The translations under genes were made by a program, and so were the position numbers. From positions 158,688,437 to 158,752,436 of the forward strand of contig CM028379.1 in NCBI GenBank assembly GCA_013146195.2: a stretch of DNA of 64,000 bases, in the 5' to 3' direction. This document shows positions 1 to 12,345 of the stretch, one piece after another. This stretch comes from Codonopsis lanceolata (Eukaryota; Streptophyta; Magnoliopsida; Asterales; Campanulaceae). The stretch's first letter is position 1. The number at the start of each line of letters is the position of its first letter. Under the pieces are notes generated by a model. That model saw only the letters and a list, made by a program, of their open reading frames with translations, ran no database searches and had not been told where the DNA came from.

Positions 1-500
1 CCACCCACTCTTGGTGAATCATTGAAACTGTTGAGAATGGGATAGCTCGATTACCCGGACAACATGTCAGGGAACTGGCTAGGGCAAGTTGTAGTACTTG
101 GTTGGACCTCGACGGGGGGTGTGGGGGGCTACGCCCCTTGCGGTACGGATTGTCAAGTTTTGGACAAGGCGGTCACTTAGTGTTGAGGACTAGGCGATCG
201 CTTACTCTTATTGTTTCGGACCAAGCTACTATAAAATGCGCGGTCGCCTAGTGTCGAGGACTAGGCGACCGCCTAGTCCTGTTTTGCTACATGTCCAGTT
301 TTCCTTATTTAAGAGTTTTAGGGTTTCTTTTGTATCCATATAAATAGTTGTATCCGTAAAACGTTTTCAAGGTTAGCTCTAATAAAGTTTCGACAATCCG
401 TTGGCTCCAATCTCTCACTTTTCTTTTTGATTGATCTTGTTATACCCTTTTAATTTGTTTGTAAAATCTTCCACTGCTCACAACAGAAACCCACTTTCTC
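1..500. repeat. LTR- or leader-like segment with an internal direct repeat
   Basis: No long ORF is present. A stretch of about 35 bases starting at 170 is repeated, imperfectly, starting at 241; both contain the core GAGGACTAGGCGA and the second is partly self-complementary. The sequence downstream (300-480) has the look of a transcribed leader or retrotransposon LTR, but no partner LTR, primer-binding site or terminal TG/CA pair could be shown. The left end may continue outside the window. Confidence 0.35.
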
Positions 501-2696
501 ATTTAAGGAAGCAATAAAGAATTATGCAGAATCACAAAAGCAACTGATCATTCAATCGCAGACTCCATCAAACGCTGCTAATTGAGGAAATTGTCAGTAA
601 CCAGTCTATGGAACAGCAGCAGCCAACTTCGTCCCCTACAGAAGTAAAGAAGCCTGCAAGTCAAAGAACATCTTCAAGATCGCGCTCCTAAGTCACAGGA
701 TTAAAAGCTTAGAAAAAGAAGTGAATGGACGAAAGAAAGGCAAGAAGAAGTGAGGGAAAGTCATTGCATGGATGCAATTATTAGCGATTAATTAATTGTG
801 TGGCCTGCAGAATAAATATATTTGTTGATTGTTGAATGGATAGAGATCCATTCATAATTAGTATTTAGTAGGAGATAGAGATCATTAGTCATTTGGTTGG
901 GGGAATGTAGTTTTTCGATATTCAAATTCTGAGGGAGCCCCGTTTTTGGAGGTAATTTTTGTTTGTAAGCTTGATGAAAGTAGCCTAGCACTTCTAGGGA
1001 CGTCATCTTTATAAGTTACTCTAGGATGGTGATGTTTATTTTGTTTGGCACATAAATGGTGTCATCTAAATATGATTATATTATAGAAATTTATAGTATT
1101 TATTTTCATTGATCTCCTTGCCAAATACATGAACAAACACTGAAGGTACATGAGATATGTGTGTTAGTGATTTCCTTTATTTAAGGAGATTCTATGGTAT
1201 CATGCATTGTCTCTGTTTTACTGGTATTAGGATTCAACGAATAATGCAACTTCCTTTAAAGGTTGCGTATTTACATGTTTCCAGTTATCGGAAAATAAGT
1301 AGAGTAGGTATTTTGTAGAACGGTCTTATGGATATTAATTCGTAAGATGGAGTTTCACTCTTTTACAGCTTAACTCACCAATACATGGTGTGTCGGATAA
1401 AGAGGATTCGTTTTACAAAATATATCCGTAATCTCACCCAAGTTTTTGACAAATGGAGCAATCGTGCCTTGGGCTTGTTTGCTGGTCTCTGTAGATGACT
1501 ATATGACCATCATGACTATTCTCAAGCATTTTGATGGAACCAAACCAATCAAACCACTTATTTCCATTTCAAAATTTTATACACACATTTTAATAATTTT
1601 AGCATTACTCTATCTGTAATAAATCGCCCTACACTACCCCCTTGCCGACCCGACGCGGACATTGGCGTGGAGTTGTTGATCTGCATTTCAAGAATACTAG
1701 TACTCTTATTCGTGCCGATGACATGAAGCTAGTATATTTCAAATATTTTAAATTACAAAACGTACGATTTTTTTAAAAAATTTATTTGTATACAAAATTA
1801 TGTGCATAAAATTGGTGGGTTTGGTGGAGGAAGGATTAGCAACCACACCAACCGTGAATAGTAAGGAGAGTTGGAGAGAGAGAGAGAGGGGTAGTTACTC
1901 AACTGCCGTTCACACATGTGAACTCGGGGAGTGATAATGACCGTGATCTCAGTAAATGAATCAATTTCAGCCGCTCTTTATCTTTTGTTAATTGTAAACA
2001 TGCGACTATGAGTTGTATTGTATTATAGATTAAAAAATAAAATAAAAAATGTTTCGATGAGTTGGTCGGGCAGTTAACATTGCCAAATGCCAATTAATTG
2101 AATTAATGCAAAGCTTGAGAGACAAATCTAATTAAAGCTTGGCTGGTCAAACCTAGATAATTCAGATCTTAATAAAATGTCCCGACCTTGTAAATTATGA
2201 CTAACTTTATATAAAACTAGATCTTCATGTTCGTGGTTATGGCATGATGTCGGTATATCCGATTTCGTCAATTGAAATGACAGTGCATAAATAGAAAGTG
2301 CGATTTAAATAAATGTTACAGTTGAGGGGTACATTGTTTCAAGTGATAGTTGATGGATTAATATTTTATAAGAGGCGACTATTCCGAAGATTAATTGACT
2401 TTATAATGTGAAGATAAAATATAGGGAGAATAAAAAAGAGTGACTGCTCATAATATTAATTGTAAGGGGTGACTTGCAATAGAGAAAGAAAAAAATAGGG
2501 AGTTAAAAATTGATAACTACTCACACGTGTGAATATGATGGTGAATCTCAACCGTTAAATTTTTAAAGATAATTTAATCTCAACCTCTGAATAGTTCTAG
2601 TCAATAACCTAAGTGTTTTATAATATAGATTGATTCCGGTCAAAGAGTCAAGTATTCTATTTATAATTTTCACTTAAAGAGTTCACTTTTAAAATT

Positions 2697-2754
<58 letters not shown>

Positions 2755-3178
2755 ACAATCTAAATATAATGTAAACATGTTGATTATGTTCAAACATTTT
2801 TGTAATCATAATTAACTCTAGTGATTCATATATCCCTTTATTATTAGATTTTTTTAAACGTGAATTTTTTTTAATGGAACAGTGGATATAGTATTGTGGT
2901 CATGTTTTGATAAGTGTTTTTTTTAAAAAATCTTTTAATATATTTGTAATAATTAAATTAAAATATAAATAAGAGATCGAAAGAAACATATGAGAAAAAA
3001 AGTAGTACTAAAAACCATGTAACCATATACTACCATATAAGCAAACATGTCCCAAATTTTTGTATTTATTGTTGTCTTTGTAATAGTCTTTAACGTATTT
3101 TAGTTGTTTTTGTTGTAACTTGTAAAATAATCTAATTGGAAGGATTCAAGTTTATTTACACATTTTATGTATCGACTT
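501..3178. other. Intergenic, AT-rich, no gene seen
   Basis: Only short chance ORFs with no recognisable family occur. The segment holds a TA microsatellite (2702-2749) and otherwise low-complexity AT-rich sequence. Confidence 0.6.
2702..2749. repeat. (TA)n microsatellite
   Basis: Uninterrupted TA dinucleotide tract of about 24 units in AT-rich intergenic DNA. Confidence 0.95.
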
Positions 3179-3541
3179 AGACCTGACAATTATAATTCAC
3201 CTAACCAAATCCACTAATTATCCAATTTAACATAGTCTATTAATATTTTTGAGTTAAAGTGAGTAACCCGTTTTGACCTAATATTAACGAGTCGGGTTAA
3301 AACGGGTCGGATCCGTTACCCATTTTGACCTGTGTCTTTTTAAGCTATGACTTTATGTTTTTTTTGAGAAAAGTTGGGTTGGGACGGGTCGACCCACTTT
3401 AACACGTTACCTGTTTTAACCAAACTCATTCCGACCCAACTCATTTCAACCCTTTTGACATTTTGGTTCAAACAGGTTTCGATCCGTTTTAACCTATTGC
3501 TCATTCTAACTCAATCCAACCCACCAAATTATCAGACCTAT
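3179..3541. mobile_element. hAT-like MITE, copy 1
   Basis: The segment begins TAGACCTGACAATT and ends with a near-inverse AATTATCAGACCTA, giving short imperfect terminal inverted repeats. The interior is rich in GGGTCGACCC- and CGACCC-type words and codes for nothing. A related copy lies at 16142-16455 with the same left terminus. Size and TIR sequence fit a non-autonomous hAT element. The target duplication is not clean in this copy. Confidence 0.55.
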
Positions 3542-4125
3542 GTATGGTCTTCAATTTCTTATTGCACATAGTATTATTTAATTATATGTTGAAAGCATTG
3601 CGGATGAGATTAGTTTTACTACTTAATTTTTTAAAGATATGCACGCAACATGCAATTAGTCATGTAAAAATCAATTTTTGAAGTATATAATAGCATATAG
3701 TGGTGTAGTCAATGACGATGGTGGATTTTGGAGTTTGCGACAATTGGCGGAATAAGGGCGGTGGTTGGGGGTGACGGAGGCAAGAGTCACGATTGCCGGT
3801 GGTAGTGGCGACGACCGTTGGTCGAAGGTGGCTGTGGTGGTCAGTGGTGGTCGTCGGAAGTTGTTGTGATGATGGCGGTGGAAGGATGATGAGTTGTTAT
3901 TGTGTATAGTAGTGGAAGAAAAATGAACCAAAATTTTAAATTTAAATTATTAGCTTTTGATATTAAATTGGATGATCTAGAATTCCAATTTAATGGTTTT
4001 TTGTTAGTTCCTAAACACGACAAAGTTTGTTTTGAAAGCCCCAATTCCCTAAAAATGCATTGCAATATATAGACAATGTTTTTCCCATGCCCCCTTAGGA
4101 GGAAAAAATAAAAAAATAAAAAAAT

Positions 4126-4128
<3 letters not shown>

Positions 4129-4177
<49 letters not shown>
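4129..4177. repeat. (TA)n microsatellite
   Basis: About 24 TA units following an A-rich run. It creates spurious Tyr/Ile-repeat ORFs on the minus strand that are not genes. Confidence 0.95.
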
Positions 4178-4181
<4 letters not shown>

Positions 4182-5154
4182 ATGTTTGAATGATGCCATT
4201 GGTAGCAAAGCAATGACATGATCACATGAATCATGATACTATCCACAAATCAATTCTATGGAGATGGCAGTCAAGTAATGATAGATAAATATCAAAAAGA
4301 TTAAAATAATAACAAGACTCTTCTTCCATATTCGGTGGGTATCTTATTAGAAAAGCAACTGTATCTAACAAGTCACGTTTTAATATCATTAATATCATTC
4401 ATTTATTAATTACGGAGTATTATTTTTATTTAAATTGCATTAAAAGGCATATCTATACATAATACAGTAATACACATGATTAATATCATATTTCTTAAAT
4501 AAATAAAAATATCAAAAATAATACGTGTGCAGATTTTGATAATTGAACCAAAGCCGAAAGTGTGTTTTTTTTTTGTAAGGAGCATATTTTTTTTACGAAA
4601 ATAGTGGTCAACTTTAGAATAAAATTTGATTGAAACATTACATAGTTTTTTCACACCGGTTTTGGTTAAAATGGTGCGTTACGGCAGAAAATGTACTGAA
4701 ATGATACAAAATTCATAACTACAATTTATCATGATTTTAAAGTTGGTAATAAATTTGAATAAAAACTTATATGTTATAAAAACAGTTGTCTTATGTGTAA
4801 TCAAGTTGATTAGTTTGAGATAAACTTGTTAAAAAAAATTGAGCTCAAGCCAAGATGCAGAAGAGGTGGTCAAAGTTCTAGTGTTTGAGGCTTCGAAGCT
4901 CATTCACAAGGACTTATCGAGCTTGAGCCTGAAGGTAAGAACGTGAATATTAGATTAAACTTTGACAAGAGCAAACGAGCACCTCTCAACTAAAACTGTT
5001 TTATCCTTTAGATGTAGATTTTACATCATGTATCTAAAATTTAGAAATCTCAATAAAACTTGATCAAACGGTACATATATTAGAACTGACATAATAATCA
5101 CAAGCTCTATCTTATAATATCGTTAGTCTTTTTTCATTAACTTTAACAAGTATT
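4178..5154. other. Intergenic, no gene seen
   Basis: AT-rich sequence. Around 4830-4950 there are GAGCTTGAGC-like words similar to those at 43980-44270, probably a decayed repeat. No coding signal is convincing. Confidence 0.5.
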
Positions 5155-5345
5155 AGGCTAAATGTTCGTTCAACTTAATGGCAAGAATAAAGTATGATGA
5201 TTTACTTTATGTCAAGATATTAGCCTAAATGTTCCAGCTTAATTAATGGCAAGAATAAAGTATGATGATATACTTTATGTTAAAATATTAGGCTAAATGT
5301 TCAACTTAATGGCAAGAATAAAATATACGTTATGATTTACTTTAT
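5155..5345. repeat. Three-copy tandem repeat
   Basis: The phrase AATGGCAAGAATAAA followed by a TACTTTATGT block occurs three times, starting near 5155, 5220 and 5289. The periods are roughly 60-70 bases, with small indels between copies. Confidence 0.85.
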
Positions 5346-5739
5346 GTTTGCCTGGTAGTACTTGGTTTAATTGACTTTTACTTATTTCCGTATAAAGATG
5401 TTCAAATGTCGGGTTTGAGTCATGTTTGCGATGGATATGTCATTCTTCTACGAGTAAGCCCAAGGGTGATTTATATATTGTTATATCCAAAATATTCAGA
5501 TACATAAGGTTTGAAGTAAATGTATATCTGATTTTTAAATTATTCTTGTCTCGAGGTCCAAACCTGTCAAATAATCTAAGAACAACTGTAAACTAAGCAG
5601 GGGTTTTCCTTGCAAAAACACTCCGATATGATAATCAGTAAATCAGCAAATGTGTAATGATTTTGACAGAGTTTCAGAGTTGAGTCTTTTTGAACGTACC
5701 TTTCTTCCTATGTCCGAGATGTATTTATATGCCTGGCCA

Positions 5740-6600
5740 TGAGGCCATGGGATGAGCCTTAATTGCGCGAACGAAAAAGATGGGCACGATTGAGAACATG
5801 TCCCAAACGTAGGGGCGAGATTCTCGGTATTAACTATCAACATCCTGGACGATCGTTACACATGCCTTCGACCAGACAAACTCTGATCGTTGTGGGATCC
5901 TGCTCACTACACTCTTGGCCCCCCGCTGGGGTTGGATTCCTACCCGCTGGAAGATCCTGAGTCAAAGATAAACACGTGTTCTGCATGTGGAAAAAATGAA
6001 CAAGTACCGAACACATGACCGCTGCTTGGGCCGTTTGGGTCGGAAAGCTCAGTGGCCCCCTGCTCCTTGTCTGACGAGCGTAGTTGCTTGGAATGAAGAG
6101 CATCTCCTCTAATTTATGCAAGTATATTATTTCATCATTTGACCACTAAAAGACTTGGCTTATTCAACAAGAGGTGTCGTGGAAACTACTAGAGGTTATT
6201 TGAACTTAGACACCCTGATGGTGGGTGACAGCCAATGCTGTCAGGTGCGTACTTGAGTGGACGTGCCGCTGGTTCCTGTCGTTTGCAAGACAGCCTCCAC
6301 CTTTACCCATTTCTCAAGGAAGCATTTAATGCGATGTCTCGTTTCCCACGCCGCACATACAGACAATCATACCCTTTTACGTCCCCCCCCCATTTTACTT
6401 TTTCCATCCGACTATAAAACCGATTAACTTTCTTATTTCATCTTTTTACAAATCCTCAATTCTTGAAGCATTCATCTGATTTCTTTCTGCAATCGGCGAA
6501 ATAAGTTTTGAATCTACTACAACAAGCATTCCTCAGCCTTCGTCTAATTCATAATCTTTGTAATCGTCAGGTAATTTCAAAATTCAAACCTTTTTTTTTT
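5740..6600 (+). promoter_or_regulatory. GC-richer island with orphan promoter-like structure
   Basis: This stretch is clearly richer in G+C than its flanks. Near its right end it has a C-run followed by ACTATAAAACC (about 6409), a good TATA-box candidate. After that come a pyrimidine-rich leader-like tract and a consensus-like splice donor, CGTCAG then GTAATTT, near 6568. No coding exon follows. It could be the promoter and 5' UTR of a lost or captured gene, or an LTR or Helitron-captured fragment. The short ORFs on both strands here (for example 5837-6121 minus) match no family I recognise. Confidence 0.35.
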
Positions 6601-7323
6601 CTAAAATTGATTTCTTCTCTTTCCATTCTCACCGCTAGAACCCCAACTTTGGGATTCGATGATGCTGGCTAGATACATAATGACAAATTGATTACGATCC
6701 GAAACCCATCTATGATGAAACTTCGGGCGTTTGACATCCATTGAGAAATCTATTCATTTCTATTGCTTTGTCTTGCTCTGCTTTGTTGACTATCACGATC
6801 CCTGCCCTCCTTGGGTTTATGGGTTCTTTACCATTGTCTTTCTTAACCATTTTTTCGTCAAAAAATTTATTTATTTTTATCTATTTATTCCTGAATTAAA
6901 GTACACATTTTTACCTATAAATATAGATTTGTTTTGTTTCATTTGGGTATCAAAAAATTTTCTATGATTTTTTCAAGTTTTTCTAGCCATTTTTCTGTAA
7001 AAATATTAAATTAATAGATGTAAAGATGGTGGGGTATGTAAATGTGTTGGATTTTATGCCACTATTGGGAAAGTTTTTTGCTTTTAAATCAAATGAGTAT
7101 CTAATGCATTATTTTATTGGTTTTTAATGAGTTGTGTTTGATTTTTTATTTGATTTGACAAAATCATTGTACATGCTCTAACCCACTTCTATATTTAATA
7201 ATATGATAAAATTTATAAGATAATTATATTATGAATAATAAGTTGTACTCCATCCATTTTAGGCAAAAAGTCTTGTTTGAAATCAAACCTTTTAATAACA
7301 TGACACTTTTAGTTGTCCATCTA
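6601..7323. other. Intergenic, no gene seen
   Basis: AT-rich. At about 7249 there is TACTCCATCCATTTTAGG, a Stowaway-like MITE terminus with no partner found before the Helitron-like repeats begin. Confidence 0.45.
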
Positions 7324-8181
7324 TCTATAACTATTACTAAAGCAAAAATCACTTTTGTCACGTGACAACTTTATGTATAATGGCTGACATGTGTCTATTT
7401 TCTATAAAATAAGAAAAAAATTTGTTTTTTGTTTTTGTCAAGTATAATTTAATTTAAAACCAAATTTTATCCTATTTGATTTATACAAGTTTAACTTGAC
7501 TCAAACTCTTCAATTCTCATCCATTTTCATCTCATTATACTATTTTATTTATACAAGTTATTTACGGGAAATTTTTTATATTAATTGTTTATTCTATTAA
7601 TCTATGTTTATTAATTTAATATTTATAACTATTACTAAAACAAAAATTGTCTCTTTCACGTGGTAACTTTCTGTTTAATGGCTGTCATTTGTCAATTTTT
7701 ATAAAATAAGACAAGATTTTCTTTTTTTCTTTTAGTCAAGTATAATTTAATTTAAAACAAAATTTTATCCTATTTAATTTATATAAGTTTAATATGACTC
7801 AAACTCAACAATTCTCATCAATTTTCATCTCATTATACTATTTTATCTATACAAGTTATTTATGGGAAGTTTTTTATGTTAATTGTTTATTCTATTAATC
7901 TATATCTATTAATTATTAATCGAGTAGTATTTTCATCAACTAGCGGTGTAGAATCTTTTTTACACAAACGACTCTTGGATCATAACTCGTGTCAATCACA
8001 ATCTATGTCTTGATTTATTTAGATTTTGGTTGTCCACGTGTAGTGTTCAAACGCCGTTTGTGTAAAAAAATATTTTACACCGCATGTGGATGCAAATTTA
8101 ATATTAATTGTTACTAACAGAAATCACTGTTGCCACATGACGAATTGAGTTAAAATGATCAATTTCACTAGAAAAAAATTA

Positions 8182-8184
<3 letters not shown>

Positions 8185-8263
<79 letters not shown>
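8185..8263. repeat. (TA)n microsatellite, long
   Basis: About 39 TA units, the longest such tract in the window, inside the Helitron-like block. Confidence 0.95.
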
Positions 8264-8264
<1 letters not shown>

Positions 8265-8808
8265 CTTATTAATTACTTCATTTTAAAGTTTTTTTTTTTT
8301 TACAAAAAATCCATAAGCAAATCTTTTAGTTACTCATTTGATTGATAAATTTCAATATATTCTATTAACTATACTAAAATAGAACTTTTGCTACTACGTG
8401 ACAACTTTCGGTGAAATGATTGTCACGTGTCAACTTTCTGTTAAATAATGAATTTTTTTTTGTTAATTGTAACTTAATTTAAAACTAGACTTTATTTTAG
8501 TTAATTTATAAATGTTTAATTTAACTGAAACTCTTCGATTCTCATCAATTTTCATTTCTCAATTATTTTATTTATAAAAGTTATTTACGAGATAGATTTA
8601 TATTAACTTTTTTTTCTTCAATTAATATATATCTATTAACTATTAATTGATAAAGTTTTTATCAATTGACGGCGAAGAATTTTTTTATACAATTGTCCTT
8701 ATATCATGACACGTATCAATCATACTATTTTTCTTGATTTACTTAGATTTTGGTTGCACACGTGTCATGTTCAAAAAACCATTTGGGTAAAAAAGATTAT
8801 ACATCGCT

Positions 8809-8960
8809 GGTGGATGAAATTTTAATTTTTATTAGTTACTACTAATGGATGTTACTGCTGCTACATGACTACTTTTTGTTAAACGGTGGATGAAATTTTA
8901 ATTTTTATTAGTTACTACTAATGGATGTTACTGCTGCTACATGACTACTTTTTGTTAAAA
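8809..8960. repeat. 76-bp tandem duplication
   Basis: Two adjacent, essentially identical 76-base units. TGGATGAAATTTTAATTT begins at 8811 and again at 8887, and the copies run on through GCTGCTACATGACTAC. High identity suggests a recent event. Confidence 0.92.
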
Positions 8961-9234
8961 TGATCAATTTACCAGAAAATTACTAATTAATCTATATCAA
9001 TTAATTATTAATTACTTTATTTCTTAAGCTTTTTTCTATATAAAATTTTTACTTAAATCTTTCAATTACACATTCATTGATCAATTTCAATATTTACATT
9101 ATTTTAGTTTGTTCAAAGTATTCAACTTTAAAATTTTAATTACTTAATAAGAATTTTAGAAAATCATCTTATTGTAAATAACTTTTGCAAACAAAAATAT
9201 TATTCGAACCGTGCATCGCACAAGTATAAACTAG

Positions 9235-10444
9235 TTAACTAAAATTGAAGCCGTTGCTACCACATGACGACTTTTTATGAAATAAGATAAGCTATAAATG
9301 AAACTGGTGCTGCCACATGACAATTTTCTATGAAATGATAATAATGATTTATAATTAAATATAAACATTTTATTATATAAGCATTATCTTTTACTTAAAG
9401 ATTCTATAAAATCTCCTAATATCATGCTATCAACTCTTTTTTTTTGTTACATATAAAAATGACTCATATATATTAACGATTGACTTTAAATAATTTATGA
9501 GTCTCTAAAAAAAATCAACTGTCACGTGCCAACTTAATGTAAAATAATAAAAGTTATTTTTTGCTTTTGTCAAATATTGCTCAATTTAAAACTAGATTTT
9601 ATCATATTTAATATATACAAGTTTAACTTGACTGAAACTTATCAAGTTTCATCATTTTTCATTTACCTACTATTTGATTTATATCAATTATTCACGGGAG
9701 AATTTTGTGTTCAAATTTTATTCTATTAATCTATATCTATTAATTAATAATTGAGTAAAATTTTATCCTATTTAATTTATATAAGTTTAATTTGACTAAA
9801 GTCTTCGATTCACATCAATTTTCATTTCTCTACTGTTTTATTTATACAAGTTATTTATGAGACAAGTTTATGTTAATTTATTTTTATTAGTTAATTTATT
9901 TTTATTAATATATATCTATTTGTTATTAATTGATAAAATTTTCATCCACCGGCTGTGTAATTTTTTTTTACAAAATCGGCCTTTAGATCATGACACGTGT
10001 CAATCAGAACATTTGTCTTGATTTACTTAGATTTTGGGTGCCCACGTGTCATGTTCAAAAAGTCATTTGTGTAAAAAATAATCTACACGTTGGTGGGTGA
10101 AATTTTAATTCTTATTAATTACTAATAACAGATGTTACTGTTGCCACATGACGACTTTTTGTTAAAATAATCAATTTCACCAAAAAATTACTAATTAATC
10201 GATATTCATTAATTATTAATTATTTTATTTCTTAAATTCTTTTTCTACAAAAAAACTCCTACGTAAATCTTTCAATTATCCATTCATTGATAAATTTCAA
10301 TATTTACATTATTTTAGTTTTGTTCAAAGTATTCTAATTTAAAATTTTAATTACTTATAACAAATTTAGAAAATCATCTTATTATAAATAATTTTTGCAA
10401 ACAAATATATTATTTGAACCGTGCATCACATGGATATAAACTAG
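9235..10444 (+). mobile_element. Helitron-like sequence, second 3' end
   Basis: The end CCGTGCATCACATGGATATAAACTAG, then T, at 10419-10444 is a diverged copy of the terminus at 9209-9234. The interior repeats the CACGTG-CAACTT and GGTGGATGAAATTTTAAT blocks found upstream. No clear 5' TC end of its own was found. Confidence 0.45.
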
Positions 10445-11228
10445 TTAGTAATAAAATAACGCTTTTATGTTTTTGTTTTTGAAAATATATTTTTTAAGTG
10501 AAATATCCTAAAATGAAATAGTGGATTTTTCACCCGAAAAAGAGTGAGTAGTGGGTAATTCAGTAATTATAGATGGACCCGATCGGGTTGGTCAGTTTAT
10601 GAGTGAAAACTGAGTGTGCACCCTAACTCACTCCTAAACTTGACAGTTTTTATATTTTTAAAGTGTTAACCAAACTCACTTCGTGGGAAATGATAAAAGT
10701 GGGTTTAAAAATTAGAATTGGGTTAAAATATTTTGTCACCAAATCAACTATAAGTCATTCAGCTAACAACCTAAACTATCAGGTATCAATCACTAGTCAT
10801 AAGTCGTGACAAACGAGCCCTAAAATAGATAAAGTCAAAGTTTACCTTTTATATTTCCAATTGGATAGGCTAATTCACGATTTCAAAAGTATCCCAAGAA
10901 ATACATCTTTAATGGGAATAAGGGAAAATTCGTCATCGTTATTTCTCCAAAGTTGACATAAGAATCAAACAACCACGAGAAGCTTTGAGCCATCAAACAA
11001 AAATTAATTTTTAAAGGATAATACGAGCCAAGCTAAAATAGCACAGTATGGATCATTTCAACTTGCCTCTTTAAAATGAGTTCCGGTAAACATTTTTTCA
11101 TTTTCTGATGTTTAGTAACCTTTTAAAAATGTAGTCAGCGTAAAAGTTTTTTCGAATCAACGAAAAATGCAGTATTCTTTTAAGGAAAATGACTTACATA
11201 TCTTAGAAAATAGTACATGGAAATCAAT
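10445..11228. other. Intergenic, no gene seen
   Basis: No ORF or transposon terminus is recognisable here. Confidence 0.5.
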
Positions 11229-12345
11229 AGATAAAACATAATACATAATTGATAATCAATCGAAAGTGTTACTGCTTTGAATTCCAAGTCTGCAGGTAGA
11301 CTTCAAGTCTGCTGGTAGTTTAGAAATACTGCAGTGCATAACGAAGTCTGCTGATCCGAGACATGTGTTGCACACAATTTCCTTAAAACAGACTAAACAG
11401 TTAGCACATAGATTTCTGGCGAACTGAATATGTGTCTGATTCTATCCCCAATAGAAATAACACAGAGGTTTCCGGTTAACTGAATATGTGCTTGATTTTA
11501 TCCCCAATAGAAATATAGGAGGCCAAAGGAAATACGCTCAACGACTTGCAGAAGAGAAATGAATATTGTTCTTAACTGTGTCTTTCAATTGTTGATGTAA
11601 TCTCTTTTTATAAGAGAAGATCGAGACTGATGAAAGACCGACAAATAATATCTCACATTAAAGTTGGTAATAACAGTCCATAAAGTTTGTTATAAATGCT
11701 GGTCTGAACAGGAAAATTTGGTTCGACATTCGTGTCTGCGGGACGCGCTAGCACATGAGTACGGTACCCCAAAGGCTTAAATTGGACCATGATTTGCAAC
11801 CCCCCTGCGCAAACGTGCGCGAGAGAGAGCCTCTATTATATACATAATTGATAATCAATAGATAAAACATAATACATAATTGATAATCAATCGAAAATGT
11901 TACTGCTTTGAATTCCAAGTCTGCTGGTAGCTAAGAAATACTGCAGTGCAGAACGAAGTCTGCTAATCTTGATTCTATCCCCAATAGAAATAGCACAAAG
12001 GTTTCTGGTGAACTGAATATGTGCCTGGTTCTATCCCTAATAGAAATATAGGTGGCCAGAGAAAATACGCTCAACGATTTGCAGAATAGCAATGAATATC
12101 GTTCTTAACCGTGTCTTTCAATTATTGATGTAATCTTCTTTTATAGGAGAAGATCGAGGCTGATGAAAGACCGGAAAATAATATCTCACATTAAAGCTGG
12201 TAATAATAGTCCATAAAGTTTGTTACAAATGTTGATATGAATAGGCAAATTTGGTTCGATATTCTATCCCCAAAGGCTTAAATTGGACCATGATTTGTAC
12301 CCCCTGCGCAGGCGTGCGCGAGAGAGAACCTCTATTCTATACAAG
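11229..12345. repeat. Large tandem duplication, period about 632 bp
   Basis: The phrase ATAAAACATAATACATAATT occurs near 11232 and again at about 11864. Both are followed by GTTACTGCTTTGAATTCC, AGTCTGC repeats, GTTTCTGGTGAACTGAATATG-like text and finally GACCATGATTTG and GTGCGCGAGAGAGA (about 11815 and 12315). The second copy carries internal deletions. The unit is non-coding and its identity is unknown. Confidence 0.8.

Larger units (their letters stand above)
7324..9234 (+). mobile_element. Helitron-like element(s), first 3' end
   Basis: The segment opens with TCTATAACTATTACTAAAGC and ends in a small hairpin (GTGC-ATC-GCAC at 9211) followed by AAACTAG at 9228-9234, then T. That is the 5'-TC to hairpin-CTRR layout of plant Helitrons, with no inverted repeats or target duplication. 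The 5' motif with its CACGTGACAACTTT follow-on recurs near 7624, 8366 and, weakly, 9510. The block is therefore several nested or tandem copies rather than one clean element. It has no Rep/helicase coding, so it is non-autonomous. Confidence 0.55.

Noticed and set aside
4049..4246. Minus-strand ORFs rich in Tyr-Ile repeats
   Set aside because: They are translations of the (TA)n tract at 4129-4177 and have no conserved sequence.
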